Source: QHCE01 sp038260095
Lineage (GTDB): Bacteria; Actinomycetota; Actinomycetes; Mycobacteriales; QHCE01
Direction of reading: 5' to 3'
NCBI GenBank assembly: GCA_038260095.1
Contig: JBBSOC010000004.1
Coordinates: 1 to 64,000 of the forward strand
DNA length: 64,000 nt
Below are positions 8,358-17,061 of this stretch, one piece after another. Both the position numbers and the translations under genes were made by a program. The notes under the pieces were generated by a model, which was not told the DNA's origin, did not search any database, and worked only from the letters and a program-made list of their open reading frames with translations. Position 1 is the stretch's first letter. Every line of letters starts with the position of its first letter.

Positions 8358-9781
8358 GCACAGCCGCACCTGCGGCGGCAAGCCAAGGAGCTGCAGGCGA
8401 TCGGTCGCGGCGCCGTAATACTGAGCTGCTGCTATTGCTTGGCGTTATTGGAGTGGCAACGGTACTGGCCGCGGCCGTGGAAGTCGCGCTCCGCGCAGAG
8501 ATCACACTCGATGCAGTGTACTTGCCGGTGAGTATCGGCGCCGCCTTCTTGGTTTTACACATCGCGGTACGTTTCTTCGCGCCGTATGCCGACCCTGTCA
8601 TTCTGCCCTGCGCCGCGCTGATTAACACCATCGGCATCACCTTCATTTGGCGGCTGTCGCTCGGAAGTTTCACCGGCAGCAGACGCACCGACTTCTCCAT
8701 ATTTACCGGCCAAGGGTTTCGGCAACTGCTGTGGTTGTTCTGTGCGACAGCGGCGTTTACCGCTGTGCTATGGGTTGTGCGCGACCATCGCGCCTTGGCA
8801 AGGTTTTCCTACACGGCAGGCTTTCTCGGCGTTGCCTTAGTGATGTTGCCAGCAATGCTTCCCAGCAGCGTCAGTGAAATCAACGGTGCCAAGATTTGGG
8901 TTCGGCTTGGTAGCCTGTCCGTTCAGCCCGGCGAATTTGCCAAATTGGCTTTATTAGTGTTTTTTGCGTCCTACCTGGTAGCAAAGCGGGACGTGCTGTC
9001 ACTGGCGAGTAAGCGCTTTATGGGGATCGACTTCCCCCGAGGACGAGACCTTGGTCCTGTGGTTGCCGCTTGGGCAGTAAGCCTGCTGGTGCTGGTATTT
9101 GAAAGCGACTTAGGTACTTCGCTGATGTACTTCGGCATCTTCATCTCCATGCTGTATGTGGCAACCGAGCGCACGAGCTGGCTAGTAATTGGCCTAGGTC
9201 TATTCAGTGCTGGAGCAGTTCTTGCCTGGACGGCTTTCTCGCGCGTACAGCTGCGAGTGGACATTTGGCTGCACCCATTCCAAGACCCCAATGCCAGTGG
9301 GTTCCAGATCGTGCAGTCACTGTTTGGCCTGGGTACTGGGGGGCTGTTTGGCACTGGGCCCGGTGCAGGCAACCCCGAGTCGTTGAATCAGTACGCCTCC
9401 AGCGACTTCATTATCGCTACAGTGGGCGAAGAGGTGGGTTTATTCGGCTTGGCCGGGGTGCTGATGCTGTATCTAATCATTGCGCAACGAGGCATACGAA
9501 GCTCACTAGATGTACGCGATTCGTTCGGCAAACTTCTCGGTGCTGGGCTCTCGTTCTCGCTTGTGCTACAGGTATTCGTGATTGTCGGAGGGGTCAGTAA
9601 ACTGATCCCTCTTACCGGGTTGACTACCCCTCTGCTGTCTTACGGTGGTTCATCTTTGGTCGCCAACTGGTGCCTGATCGCACTGTTGATTCGGCTATCT
9701 GACTCCGCGCGTAAACCGCCCGGTCAACGACCCGCGGTGCTCCAACTACGGCACGCCCTCACAGAGGTGATTCACCGATGA
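8354..9781 (+). CDS. rodA: SEDS-family peptidoglycan polymerase RodA/FtsW type
   Basis: A 475-residue polytopic membrane protein with about 12 hydrophobic segments. SEDS hallmarks include INGAKIWVRLGSLSVQPGEF with KLALLVFFASYL, ESDLGTSLMYFGIF, and near the end ITLIPLTGLTTPLLSYGGSS-type sequence (here KLIPLTGLTTPLLSYGGSS). It polymerises lipid II, working with the adjacent class B transpeptidase PbpA. Start GTG overlaps the pstP stop as GTGA, and the stop overlaps the pbpA start as ATGA. Confidence 0.95.
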   Translation: MSTAAPAAASQGAAGDRSRRRNTELLLLLGVIGVATVLAAAVEVALRAEITLDAVYLPVSIGAAFLVLHIAVRFFAPYADPVILPCAALINTIGITFIWRLSLGSFTGSRRTDFSIFTGQGFRQLLWLFCATAAFTAVLWVVRDHRALARFSYTAGFLGVALVMLPAMLPSSVSEINGAKIWVRLGSLSVQPGEFAKLALLVFFASYLVAKRDVLSLASKRFMGIDFPRGRDLGPVVAAWAVSLLVLVFESDLGTSLMYFGIFISMLYVATERTSWLVIGLGLFSAGAVLAWTAFSRVQLRVDIWLHPFQDPNASGFQIVQSLFGLGTGGLFGTGPGAGNPESLNQYASSDFIIATVGEEVGLFGLAGVLMLYLIIAQRGIRSSLDVRDSFGKLLGAGLSFSLVLQVFVIVGGVSKLIPLTGLTTPLLSYGGSSLVANWCLIALLIRLSDSARKPPGQRPAVLQLRHALTEVIHR

Positions 9782-11223
9782 ACGCCCCTCTTCGGCGGCT
9801 GTCCATTGCCATGCTGCTGCTGTTTGCGCTGCTACTGGGAAACCTGACCTGGGTGCAGTTCGTTCAAAGCGACGACCTTCGTGGCGACCCACTCAACCAG
9901 CGGGTGCTCCTTGAGGAATACTCACGCCAACGTGGGGCAATCGTAGTGGACGGCTCGGCAGTGGCATCAGTGAAAGAGACCAAAGACCTTTTGAAGTATC
10001 AGCGACAGTATCCATCGGGTCCGCTATACGCTCACGTCACCGGGTTCAAGTCACCTGAATACGGTGACTCCGGGGTGGAGCAGTCGGAAGACTCGATATT
10101 GTCAGGCCACGATGACCGTCTATTCGTTCGACAGCTGTCTGATCTGGTGACTGGCCGTAAACCTAAAGGCGGCAATGTCGTGCTCACGGTGAACCCAGCC
10201 GTGCAGCAGGCCACCTTCACCGCGATGCACGGTCGTAAAGGCGCTGCGGTTGCCCTAGATCCACGTACCGGAGAAGTGCTCGCCATGGTCTCTGCCCCTA
10301 CCTACGATCCCAACCCGCTCGCCAGCCACAACTCAAGCACTCGATCCGCCGCGTGGAATAAGCTCACAGCCGATGCGGACAATCCGATGCTCAATCGGGC
10401 AATCAACCAGACTTATCCACCGGGCTCCACATTCAAGGTGGTGGTCACGGCGGCGGCGATGCGCGAGGGCGACGACTCGCAGACGCGGGTACCTTCTCAG
10501 CGCAGCTACACTCCGGAACAGACCACGGCACAGATCCAGAACTTTAACGGCAGTAGCTGCGGTGGTGACGAGATAACTCTGCAGCAGGCGCTCACCGTCT
10601 CCTGTAATACCGCCTATGCCCAGTTGGCGGTAAAAGTCGGCGAGAAACGACTGCGCGAACAAGCCCGCGACTTCGGCTTCGAATCGAGCAGCCTTGAGTG
10701 CCCGACTAAGGTTTCAACGTCTCAGCTGGGCAATATGGACGATCCGCCTAAGCTCGCGCAATCTGGCATCGGACAGCGTGATGTTCGGATGACACCGTTG
10801 CAAGGCGCAATGATCGCCTCCGCGGTGGCAAACAGCGGTTCGCTGATGCGGCCATACCTGGTAAGCGAGGTTCAGGCCCCAGACTTCGCCGTACTGGACA
10901 AGGCGCGCCCACGAGAGTTCAGTCGACCGATGACCACCAGTAACGCCCAGGATTTGCAAACAATGATGCGTAGCGTCGTAGAAAAAGGCACGGGACGTGC
11001 CGCTCGCCTGGACGGCGTAGAAGTGGGCGGTAAAACTGGTACTGCCGAGGACGGCGATACTAGACAAGATCACGAATGGTTCATCGGTTACGCGATAGTC
11101 GACGGTAAGCCCATTGCAGCCGTAGCTGTAGTGCTCGAAAGCGCCGGAACTTCCAGCTCTCAATCAGCTGCAATCGCCGGAACTATGATGCGCACGATCG
11201 TGAATGTGCGAGGTGGTCAATGA
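9778..11223 (+). CDS. pbpA: class B penicillin-binding protein PbpA
   Basis: A 481-residue bitopic transpeptidase. There is one N-terminal membrane anchor (about 10-28), a dimerisation region, and a transpeptidase domain with the three active-site motifs: STFK (in YPPGSTFKVVVT), SCN (in TVSCNTAYAQ) and KTG (in VGGKTGTAEDG). It pairs with RodA for lateral or septal wall synthesis. It is translationally coupled to rodA, and pknB follows after 46 nt. Confidence 0.95.
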   Translation: MNAPLRRLSIAMLLLFALLLGNLTWVQFVQSDDLRGDPLNQRVLLEEYSRQRGAIVVDGSAVASVKETKDLLKYQRQYPSGPLYAHVTGFKSPEYGDSGVEQSEDSILSGHDDRLFVRQLSDLVTGRKPKGGNVVLTVNPAVQQATFTAMHGRKGAAVALDPRTGEVLAMVSAPTYDPNPLASHNSSTRSAAWNKLTADADNPMLNRAINQTYPPGSTFKVVVTAAAMREGDDSQTRVPSQRSYTPEQTTAQIQNFNGSSCGGDEITLQQALTVSCNTAYAQLAVKVGEKRLREQARDFGFESSSLECPTKVSTSQLGNMDDPPKLAQSGIGQRDVRMTPLQGAMIASAVANSGSLMRPYLVSEVQAPDFAVLDKARPREFSRPMTTSNAQDLQTMMRSVVEKGTGRAARLDGVEVGGKTGTAEDGDTRQDHEWFIGYAIVDGKPIAAVAVVLESAGTSSSQSAAIAGTMMRTIVNVRGGQ

Positions 11224-11269
11224 TGTACCTCGTGTCCTGCGTCGAAAGTCTCCAGGGAGCCAGAACGCC

Positions 11270-13003
11270 ATGACTCAAAACCGCCTCCTCGGTAATCGCT
11301 ACCAGCTGGGTGACTTGCTGGGATACGGCGGTATGGCCGAAGTGCATCACGGTCGCGACCAGCGGCTTGGGCGCGATGTAGCGATTAAGGTACTGCGTGC
11401 AGACCTAGCACGTGACGCGAATTTTCAGACCCGCTTTCGACGTGAAGCCCAAAACGCGGCTGCGCTCAACCACCCCGCCATAGTGGCGGTGTATGACACG
11501 GGCGAGGAAAACGCCACTGACGGTTCACTGCCATACATCGTCATGGAGTACGTCGAGGGTCGCACGCTCAAAGACGTCCTGCTCGAAGAAGGCCCGCTGA
11601 TGCCGCAGCGAGCGTTAGAACTTGTGGCCGATGTCTGCGCGGCTCTGGAATTTAGCCACAAGCACAACATCATCCATCGTGATATCAAACCTGCCAACGT
11701 CATGCTCACCCGTGCCGGTTCAGTAAAAGTGATGGACTTCGGCATCGCTCGGGCTATCAGTAGCGCCACGGCAACGATGACGCAGACTTCCGCGGTGATC
11801 GGCACCGCACAGTATCTTTCCCCAGAGCAGGCACGTGGCGAATCGGTTGATGCGCGCTCGGATGTGTATTCCACTGGCTGCCTGCTCTACGAGCTTCTAG
11901 TAGGCGAACCACCATTTACTGGAGACAATCCTGTAGCAGTGGCCTACCAGCACGTTCGGGAAGATCCGATCCCACCCAGTGAACGTAACAGCGGTATTAC
12001 AGCGGTGATGGACGCCGTTGTACTCAAGGCTATGGCAAAGAATCCGGCGAACCGCTACCAGAGTGCGGCGCAGATGCGCACCGATCTACTCCGTGCGGCG
12101 GCCGGACGAGCAGTGGGTGCACCCGCGGTACTGCCGGCAGCCGAACGTACGGCAGTGCTACCACGGCGGAGCGAACCTGTTGCCGCGGCACCCATCGAGG
12201 ACGAGCACCGATCGAAGAAGGCCGTCACCTGGGCGCTCGTGGCGCTGGGCTTGATCGCCATCTTCGTGGTGGCCGCATTCCTCACCAGGGAGGTGCTCAA
12301 TACCGACCAACAGAAAGTCAGTGTGCCCAACGTAAAAAACAAGACCCTCCCAGATGCGATCAGGATTCTGGAGAGCAAAAAGTTTAAATACGTGAAGAAG
12401 GATGTCGTGAGTTCACTGCAAGACAAAGGAATAGTAACCAACCAAACTCCTGACCCGAATCAAGAAGCTAGCCTCGGGAGTAAAGTTCAACTTGAGGTGG
12501 GCCAAGGGCCCGACTTGGTTCATGTGCCGAATTTGGACGGGCAGCTTCGAATAGCCGCGGAAGAACTCCTCAAACAAGCAAATCTGAAGGCAAACTTCAC
12601 CGAAGTCAATAGTTCCGAACAACAGGACAAAGTGATCAGCCCCACCGAGCCTCCCAAGGACGCCTCGGTGCCCAAAGACAGCACAGTTGAGGTGAAGATC
12701 TCCAAGGGTAACTTAAAGAAGATGCCAGATTTAGTGGGCCGCACAGTGGAAAGTGCCAAGGGGCAGCTGCAGCAGCAAGGCTTTACCGCCGAGCCCACGA
12801 TCACTGAGGTCGCAAGCGATAAAACTCCTGACACCGTGGTAGATCAAACACCGAAGGCCAACAGCGACCAACAGCCTGGAACGGCAATCACACTCAATGT
12901 ACCCAAGAAACCTGAGACATCCGACTCCACAGATCTACCCACTGGGCGCAACCCATCGCAGCCTCCGACTATCGGTATCCCGAATGAATCCCGCAACAAC
13001 TAG
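11270..13003 (+). CDS. pknB: Ser/Thr protein kinase PknB with PASTA domains
   Basis: A transmembrane kinase that senses peptidoglycan or lipid II. ATG at 11270 is chosen because it gives MTQNRLLGNRYQLGDLLG, the family start, with GGAG upstream; the frame also extends upstream into pbpA but that part is not conserved. The kinase domain (about 10-270) has GYGGMAEV, the VAIK lysine, HRDIKPANVM, DFGIARA, and a TQTSAVIGT activation loop. A membrane helix (about 325-350) leads to three PASTA repeats (VPNV, VPNL, MPDL starts); M. tuberculosis PknB has four. No pknA is present between pbpA and pknB. Confidence 0.94.
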   Translation: MTQNRLLGNRYQLGDLLGYGGMAEVHHGRDQRLGRDVAIKVLRADLARDANFQTRFRREAQNAAALNHPAIVAVYDTGEENATDGSLPYIVMEYVEGRTLKDVLLEEGPLMPQRALELVADVCAALEFSHKHNIIHRDIKPANVMLTRAGSVKVMDFGIARAISSATATMTQTSAVIGTAQYLSPEQARGESVDARSDVYSTGCLLYELLVGEPPFTGDNPVAVAYQHVREDPIPPSERNSGITAVMDAVVLKAMAKNPANRYQSAAQMRTDLLRAAAGRAVGAPAVLPAAERTAVLPRRSEPVAAAPIEDEHRSKKAVTWALVALGLIAIFVVAAFLTREVLNTDQQKVSVPNVKNKTLPDAIRILESKKFKYVKKDVVSSLQDKGIVTNQTPDPNQEASLGSKVQLEVGQGPDLVHVPNLDGQLRIAAEELLKQANLKANFTEVNSSEQQDKVISPTEPPKDASVPKDSTVEVKISKGNLKKMPDLVGRTVESAKGQLQQQGFTAEPTITEVASDKTPDTVVDQTPKANSDQQPGTAITLNVPKKPETSDSTDLPTGRNPSQPPTIGIPNESRNN

Positions 13004-13009
13004 TGTCAG

Positions 13010-13696
13010 CTACGCGGCGTATGCGGACAGGCGGCGCTCTTCGGTGGCTGCCACTAGCTCAGCGACCCGCCCGGGTACTTGCTGATCTCCGCATTGGGTA
13101 AGCCAATTCGCCAGTAAAGCGTGCCCAGCCTGGGTGAGCACCGATTCGGGATGAAACTGCACTCCCTCCAACGGGAGCTCGCGGTGGCGAATAGCCATGA
13201 TCACGCCGGACTCGGCGCGGGCGGTGACTTCGAGCTGCACCGGCAGGGTCTCCTCAACAATAGCCAGCGAATGATACCGGGTAGCGGTAAGCGGGTTAGG
13301 TAATCCGGAGAGCACTCCGACTCCGGAGTGCCACACTAAACTGGTCTTGCCGTGTAGCAGCTCTGGCGCGCGGCGCACGACTGCGCCAGCGGCAACACCG
13401 AGGGCTTGGTGTCCCAAGCAGACACCCAGCATAGGCAGCTCCCAACGTTCGGTGAGCGCTCGAATAAAAACCTCGACGCAGATTCCAGCGCGTTCAGGAG
13501 TTCCAGGGCCGGGTGAAACAAGAATTCCATCGATTGGAACACCTCCGACCACGCGCTGGGCGAGCTCAGTCACAGTAATCTCGTCGTTGCGGCGGACTAA
13601 ACACTCAGCGCCCAGCTGCCCCAGGTACTGCACAAGGTTATATACGAACGAGTCATAGTTATCGACTACAACGATGCGAATCGGCGAGGCGGCCAT
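13010..13696 (-). CDS. pabA: glutamine amidotransferase of aminodeoxychorismate/anthranilate synthase
   Basis: A 228-residue class I glutaminase subunit supplying ammonia for 4-amino-4-deoxychorismate (folate) or anthranilate (tryptophan) synthesis. It opens with IRIVVVDNYDSFVYNLVQYL. The nucleophile Cys is in LGVCLGHQALG and the His-Glu pair is in VQFHPESVL. It converges with pknB with only 6 nt between the stops, the same arrangement as trpG/pknB in mycobacteria. Whether it serves folate, tryptophan or both cannot be decided here. Confidence 0.9.
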   Translation of the reverse strand: MAASPIRIVVVDNYDSFVYNLVQYLGQLGAECLVRRNDEITVTELAQRVVGGVPIDGILVSPGPGTPERAGICVEVFIRALTERWELPMLGVCLGHQALGVAAGAVVRRAPELLHGKTSLVWHSGVGVLSGLPNPLTATRYHSLAIVEETLPVQLEVTARAESGVIMAIRHRELPLEGVQFHPESVLTQAGHALLANWLTQCGDQQVPGRVAELVAATEERRLSAYAA

Positions 13697-13713
13697 GCGA
13701 TGAGCCTAGCGCT

Positions 13714-13869
13714 CTAAGCAACGGTGACGTCACCGAAGGGAAGCAGCTGCTCTGCCCACGGGAAAATAACAAACCACAGCAACGCCGCCAAACCGGCTAC
13801 AAGCAGCAAAAAACAGCAGAGCTTGAGCGCGGTTTTGCCCGGCAGCTTCTCCCACAACCAGCCGTACAT
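13714..13869 (-). CDS. 51-residue membrane protein between sortase and pabA
   Basis: A small frame translated from ATG at 13869 to TAG at 13714. It begins MYGWLWEKLPGKTALKL, has one hydrophobic helix (about residues 17-37, CCFLLLVAGLAALLWFVIFP) and ends EQLLPFGDVTVA. It starts 7 nt after the sortase stop and ends 17 nt before pabA, on the same strand, so it is probably co-transcribed. Similar short proteins with a WFVVFPW-type end sit at this position in mycobacteria and corynebacteria as far as I recall. Function is unknown. Confidence 0.75.
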   Translation of the reverse strand: MYGWLWEKLPGKTALKLCCFLLLVAGLAALLWFVIFPWAEQLLPFGDVTVA

Positions 13870-13876
13870 CTAATTG

Positions 13877-15331
13877 TCAGCTTCCCAGCTCTGCCGGACG
13901 CCCCTGAGACTTATCCTGAACGCGAACCTGCTCAGCGTGAATAACCAGCCGCTGGTAATTGTCCCACTTGGGATTGCAAGTAGTGAGCGTGAGAATTTTG
14001 CGAGTAGCCCGCGCACCGGGGTGGTCTGGATTGGCACTGACTACCGATATCTTGGTCGGGAGCACAATTTGTGATTGGTAGATCTTGTACACAAACCACG
14101 CGCTTCGCGTTTCAAGCACCAACCATTCACCCTTAGCAAGCTTGTCTACATCCCAGAAAATCGCCGGCGTGCGATGGCCCGCTATAGCGAAATTTCCTAG
14201 CTGGTCGGGCATCTGACTGCTTGGATAATGACCAGGCGCTCGCTTAATGTCTGCCTGTGACACACCTTGTACTACCACCCAATTTTTACCCAAGGTGGGA
14301 ATATGCAGACGAGCGATTCCTTCGCCTGGAATGGGCTCATCATGCACCGTGGGGGCCGCGTTACCGCCATGATCCCATTTAGCATCGAGGGCCTGGGTGA
14401 GCCGGCCTTGCTCGGCATTAATCTCCCAGGTTTTACCGTAAACCTCATAACCGGCAAACAGCAGCACAACCAGGCCAAGCGTGATCAAAAGTTCTCCGCT
14501 GACGCGTACTACACGTCGCAACAACGGTTCTTTTCTTAACCGAGAGCGGTCTATTACTCGCGGATTTTTTGTAGCAGGTTGATCGCGCCGATGCCGAGTA
14601 GGCTCTTGTTCTTCAACTATATAGGGCGGTTGGTTTAACGGAGTGGCGATCGCGGAACTTAGCTGGGTGCGGGCAATGGGGATACTCGCCCGGCCAATCG
14701 ATTTATTCTTACTAGCTCCCGGCGGGGCTGGTAAGAGCTCGCCGCCTGATTGATCATTGTCTGACAGCCGCGGGCGTAAGGGCCGTACAGTTGCGGTTCC
14801 CCGCGCCGCACCAGAAAAGCTAGACCGAGGCGTTAGGTTAGGGCCAGGCTGCGATGTTGCATCGCTGTATCCACCGTCTGCGCCCTTATTGTCTGCTCCG
14901 TTGCGGTCTCCACCGCGAGCTGGGGCCGGCCGCGGACGCGGTGGGGCCACAAGCTTGCCGAGCATCGCGTTGGTCGGTTGAGGTAACGGAAAATTTCGGG
15001 GTGCGGTACTAGGTGGTGCGGATGGAAACTGGCTTGGAGCAGAAGAATGCGGTTTAGGACTGGGCTTGGATGCAGGCTCAGCCGTTCGGTGGGGTGCTGG
15101 TTTCGCTGCAGGGGAGGGTCTAGAAGTGGGTGTGTTTGGCCTGAGTACCGGTCGATCTAATAGTGCAGATGAGACTTGAGCCCGTCCGCTACTGGGATTG
15201 GGTGCACGCCGGTCACCTGTAGTTTTCTGTGCTCGATTCTCGACGAGCCGGCGTAGTTCATCGAGCCAAGCGCCATCATGGGGATCTGCTGGACCAGCAT
15301 GCGCGCGCTCCTTAGCGCTCCCGTCAGCCAT
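13877..15331 (-). CDS. class E sortase
   Basis: A 484-residue cysteine transpeptidase. A long cytoplasmic Pro/Ser/Arg-rich region (about 1-265) precedes a single helix near 275-292 (VSGELLITLGLVVLLFAGY) and an extracellular sortase domain. The catalytic residues appear as His in FAIAGHRTPAIFWD, Cys in LTLTTCNPKWDNY and Arg in YQRLVIHAE. Class E enzymes join surface proteins bearing LAxTG-type signals. The start at 15331 is preceded by GGGAGGAGGTAAG. The unusually long disordered cytoplasmic region sits beside divisome genes and could interact with them (inference). Confidence 0.88.
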   Translation of the reverse strand: MADGSAKERAHAGPADPHDGAWLDELRRLVENRAQKTTGDRRAPNPSSGRAQVSSALLDRPVLRPNTPTSRPSPAAKPAPHRTAEPASKPSPKPHSSAPSQFPSAPPSTAPRNFPLPQPTNAMLGKLVAPPRPRPAPARGGDRNGADNKGADGGYSDATSQPGPNLTPRSSFSGAARGTATVRPLRPRLSDNDQSGGELLPAPPGASKNKSIGRASIPIARTQLSSAIATPLNQPPYIVEEQEPTRHRRDQPATKNPRVIDRSRLRKEPLLRRVVRVSGELLITLGLVVLLFAGYEVYGKTWEINAEQGRLTQALDAKWDHGGNAAPTVHDEPIPGEGIARLHIPTLGKNWVVVQGVSQADIKRAPGHYPSSQMPDQLGNFAIAGHRTPAIFWDVDKLAKGEWLVLETRSAWFVYKIYQSQIVLPTKISVVSANPDHPGARATRKILTLTTCNPKWDNYQRLVIHAEQVRVQDKSQGRPAELGS

Positions 15332-15527
15332 AGGAAACCTTACCTCCTCCCGTCATACGTGGCACCGATGAAACTATTGTATTCAGCGTAGTCTGCTTGA
15401 TCGTTTGCCGCGAACCGTCACAGCGAGGCGCCGATACCGCTGCCGGTACACAGCGTCGCTACCGGTACTAGCTACGCTACTAGAAACCACGTGATCCAAA
15501 AGCTCAATTGTCTAACAGGAGTCTGCG

Positions 15528-15791
15528 GTGCCCAAGTCGAGCGTTCGCAAGAAAAAGGTTTACACACCACCAGTCAACAAAAGCTCGAGCGTCACATCCC
15601 GTAAAAAGCGCCCCAGCTCCCCCTGGGTTCCAGGAACTGCTCTAGGTCTGGCAGCGGTAGGCATGGTGTGGTTGGTGGTGTATTACCTTTCCAGCGGTGC
15701 GTTTCCCATTCCGGCCGGACCACAGCTGAACATCGGGATTGGATTCGGCTGTATCGTTTCTTCCCTAGTGATATTTACCCGGTGGCGCTGA
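15528..15791 (+). CDS. crgA: cell division protein CrgA
   Basis: An 87-residue divisome protein. A basic N-terminus (PKSSVRKKKVYTPP) is followed by two membrane helices (about 34-53 and 65-83) separated by SGAFPIPAGPQLNIG, the family pattern. CrgA bridges FtsZ-ring components and PBPs in mycobacteria and Streptomyces. GTG at 15528 has AGGAG upstream. It is transcribed divergently from the sortase operon. Confidence 0.93.
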   Translation: MPKSSVRKKKVYTPPVNKSSSVTSRKKRPSSPWVPGTALGLAAVGMVWLVVYYLSSGAFPIPAGPQLNIGIGFGCIVSSLVIFTRWR

Positions 15792-15799
15792 GAACTTGA

Positions 15800-15965
15800 C
15801 GCGATCGGCGGGGTTGCGCGGATAGGGACGTGCCGGGGCTCGCCGGTTCCAGGCGGCGCCTGGCTGTGTTGTCGTCGTCGCCCATACTCTCCAAGTATGA
15901 ACTCCTCCTCCGCCTTGCCATCCATCCACCTCGAAACCGCCTCCCTAACCCGACCCCCAATCCAC
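15800..15965. repeat. palindrome-rich intergenic element A
   Basis: This non-coding block between crgA and the rhomboid gene holds two hairpins: CCAGGC-GGC-GCCTGG at 15849-15863 and CATACT-5-AGTATG at 15883-15899. It also carries a CGCCTTGCCATCCATCCACC string from 15911 that recurs with one change in the 183-bp elements at 49.6 and 55.1 kb. Minus-strand frames through it read GRRRQHSQAPPGT-type peptides, which I recall as spurious hypothetical proteins from such repeats in related genomes. Boundaries are approximate. Confidence 0.55.
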
Positions 15966-16008
15966 GCAACCCCTAAGAGCAAAAACACATCGATGTAAGT
16001 TATCCTCA

Positions 16009-16035
16009 GCGGTTGTCCACACTGTGGATAACCGC
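16009..16035. promoter_or_regulatory. inverted pair of DnaA-box-like sequences
   Basis: A 27-bp near-perfect palindrome GCGGTTGTCCACA...GTGGATAACCGC. It contains TTGTCCACA (16013-16021, plus) and TTATCCACA (16023-16031, minus), both consensus DnaA boxes, one base apart. It lies between the converging 3' ends of crgA and the rhomboid gene. It could bind DnaA or act as a bidirectional terminator stem. Confidence 0.5.
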
Positions 16036-16992
16036 CTAACTGGGCCACAAATCATACTGGGCAATGCGCACACTGGTAAGGGTCAGCAGGATCAGAGCCA
16101 CTGCGCATACGCCGGCCAGCTGCACAATGGTCTGCCGCGACCCACGTGGCGCATAAGCCAATACCGCACCCAGTACGCCACCGGTCACCATGCCCGCCAC
16201 ATGCGCAACCAGGCTGATGTTCTCTAGGAATAAACCCAGCGCCAGGTTCAAACCAAGCAGTACCATGATTGGCCGCACATCAATGTTGAGTTTGCGGAAG
16301 AAGAAGAACAGAGCGGCCATCAACCCAAAGATGCAGCCCGATGCGCCCACTGCATAAGTATTGGGTGGACGGAACACAAACTCCGCGATCGTACCTCCCA
16401 GCCCCGAGAGTAGATATAGCGTCAAAAACCGCCAGCGTCCCAGTAAGGACTCACAGTGCCGGCCCAGGATCCATAAAGCGTACATATTCAACGCCAGGTG
16501 GATCACTCCATAGTGCAGGAACATCGCCGTAGCCAGCCGCCATAGCTCGCCAGAGGCTATTCCGCCCACAAGCCCACTGTCGCCAGTGGCTGCTGGGAGT
16601 GCCGCACCCCACTGAACTAGGTCGGTGAGACCGCCGGAGAGCACAAGCTGTCCAAGCTGATCTCCAGACACCTCTCCGCGTAGCAGCGCGACGGCTACAG
16701 TGAGCAGCCATACCGCTACGTTGATGCCGATAAGTACTCGAGTGAGCACGCCATCACTGCCGATGTTTACGGCTGTGCCAAAAGCTGTCACCGCCGACCG
16801 CTGTCCTCGGCGACCATCCCGAACACACTCCGGGCATTGAAAACCCACTGCGGCGGCGTTCATGCAATCTGGGCAGATGGACCGTTCGCAGCGCGTACAG
16901 CTCACCCAAGTCTCCCGGTTAGTGTGGCGGAAACACACGGGTATCGGCTGCTCACCGACGGGTCTATCCGACGTAGCTCCGCATTCAGACAC
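16036..16992 (-). CDS. rhomboid-family intramembrane serine protease with N-terminal zinc finger
   Basis: A 318-residue protein. The first 60 residues form a B-box-like zinc-binding domain (CFRH, CTRCERSICPDCMNAA, FQCPECV). A six-helix rhomboid core then carries the catalytic Ser in AVGASGCIFGLMAA and the catalytic His in NISLVAHVAGMVTGG, with the loop-1 region around LWRLATAMFLHYGVIHLALN. GTG at 16992 is preceded by GAAGGGG. The gene is the counterpart of the one downstream of ppiA in mycobacteria. Substrates are unknown. Confidence 0.9.
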   Translation of the reverse strand: MSECGATSDRPVGEQPIPVCFRHTNRETWVSCTRCERSICPDCMNAAAVGFQCPECVRDGRRGQRSAVTAFGTAVNIGSDGVLTRVLIGINVAVWLLTVAVALLRGEVSGDQLGQLVLSGGLTDLVQWGAALPAATGDSGLVGGIASGELWRLATAMFLHYGVIHLALNMYALWILGRHCESLLGRWRFLTLYLLSGLGGTIAEFVFRPPNTYAVGASGCIFGLMAALFFFFRKLNIDVRPIMVLLGLNLALGLFLENISLVAHVAGMVTGGVLGAVLAYAPRGSRQTIVQLAGVCAVALILLTLTSVRIAQYDLWPS

Positions 16993-17061
16993 GTCGCACC
17001 CCTTCTCCAGGTCACCTGGAATTCAACCGGAAGCACCTGCCAAGGTCGAAAACTGCGGCGG

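Noticed and set aside
15683..16048. Minus-strand frame with a GRRRQHSQAPPGT peptide
   Set aside because: It is a translation of palindromic element A and overlaps crgA antisense; no ribosome binding site or family support.
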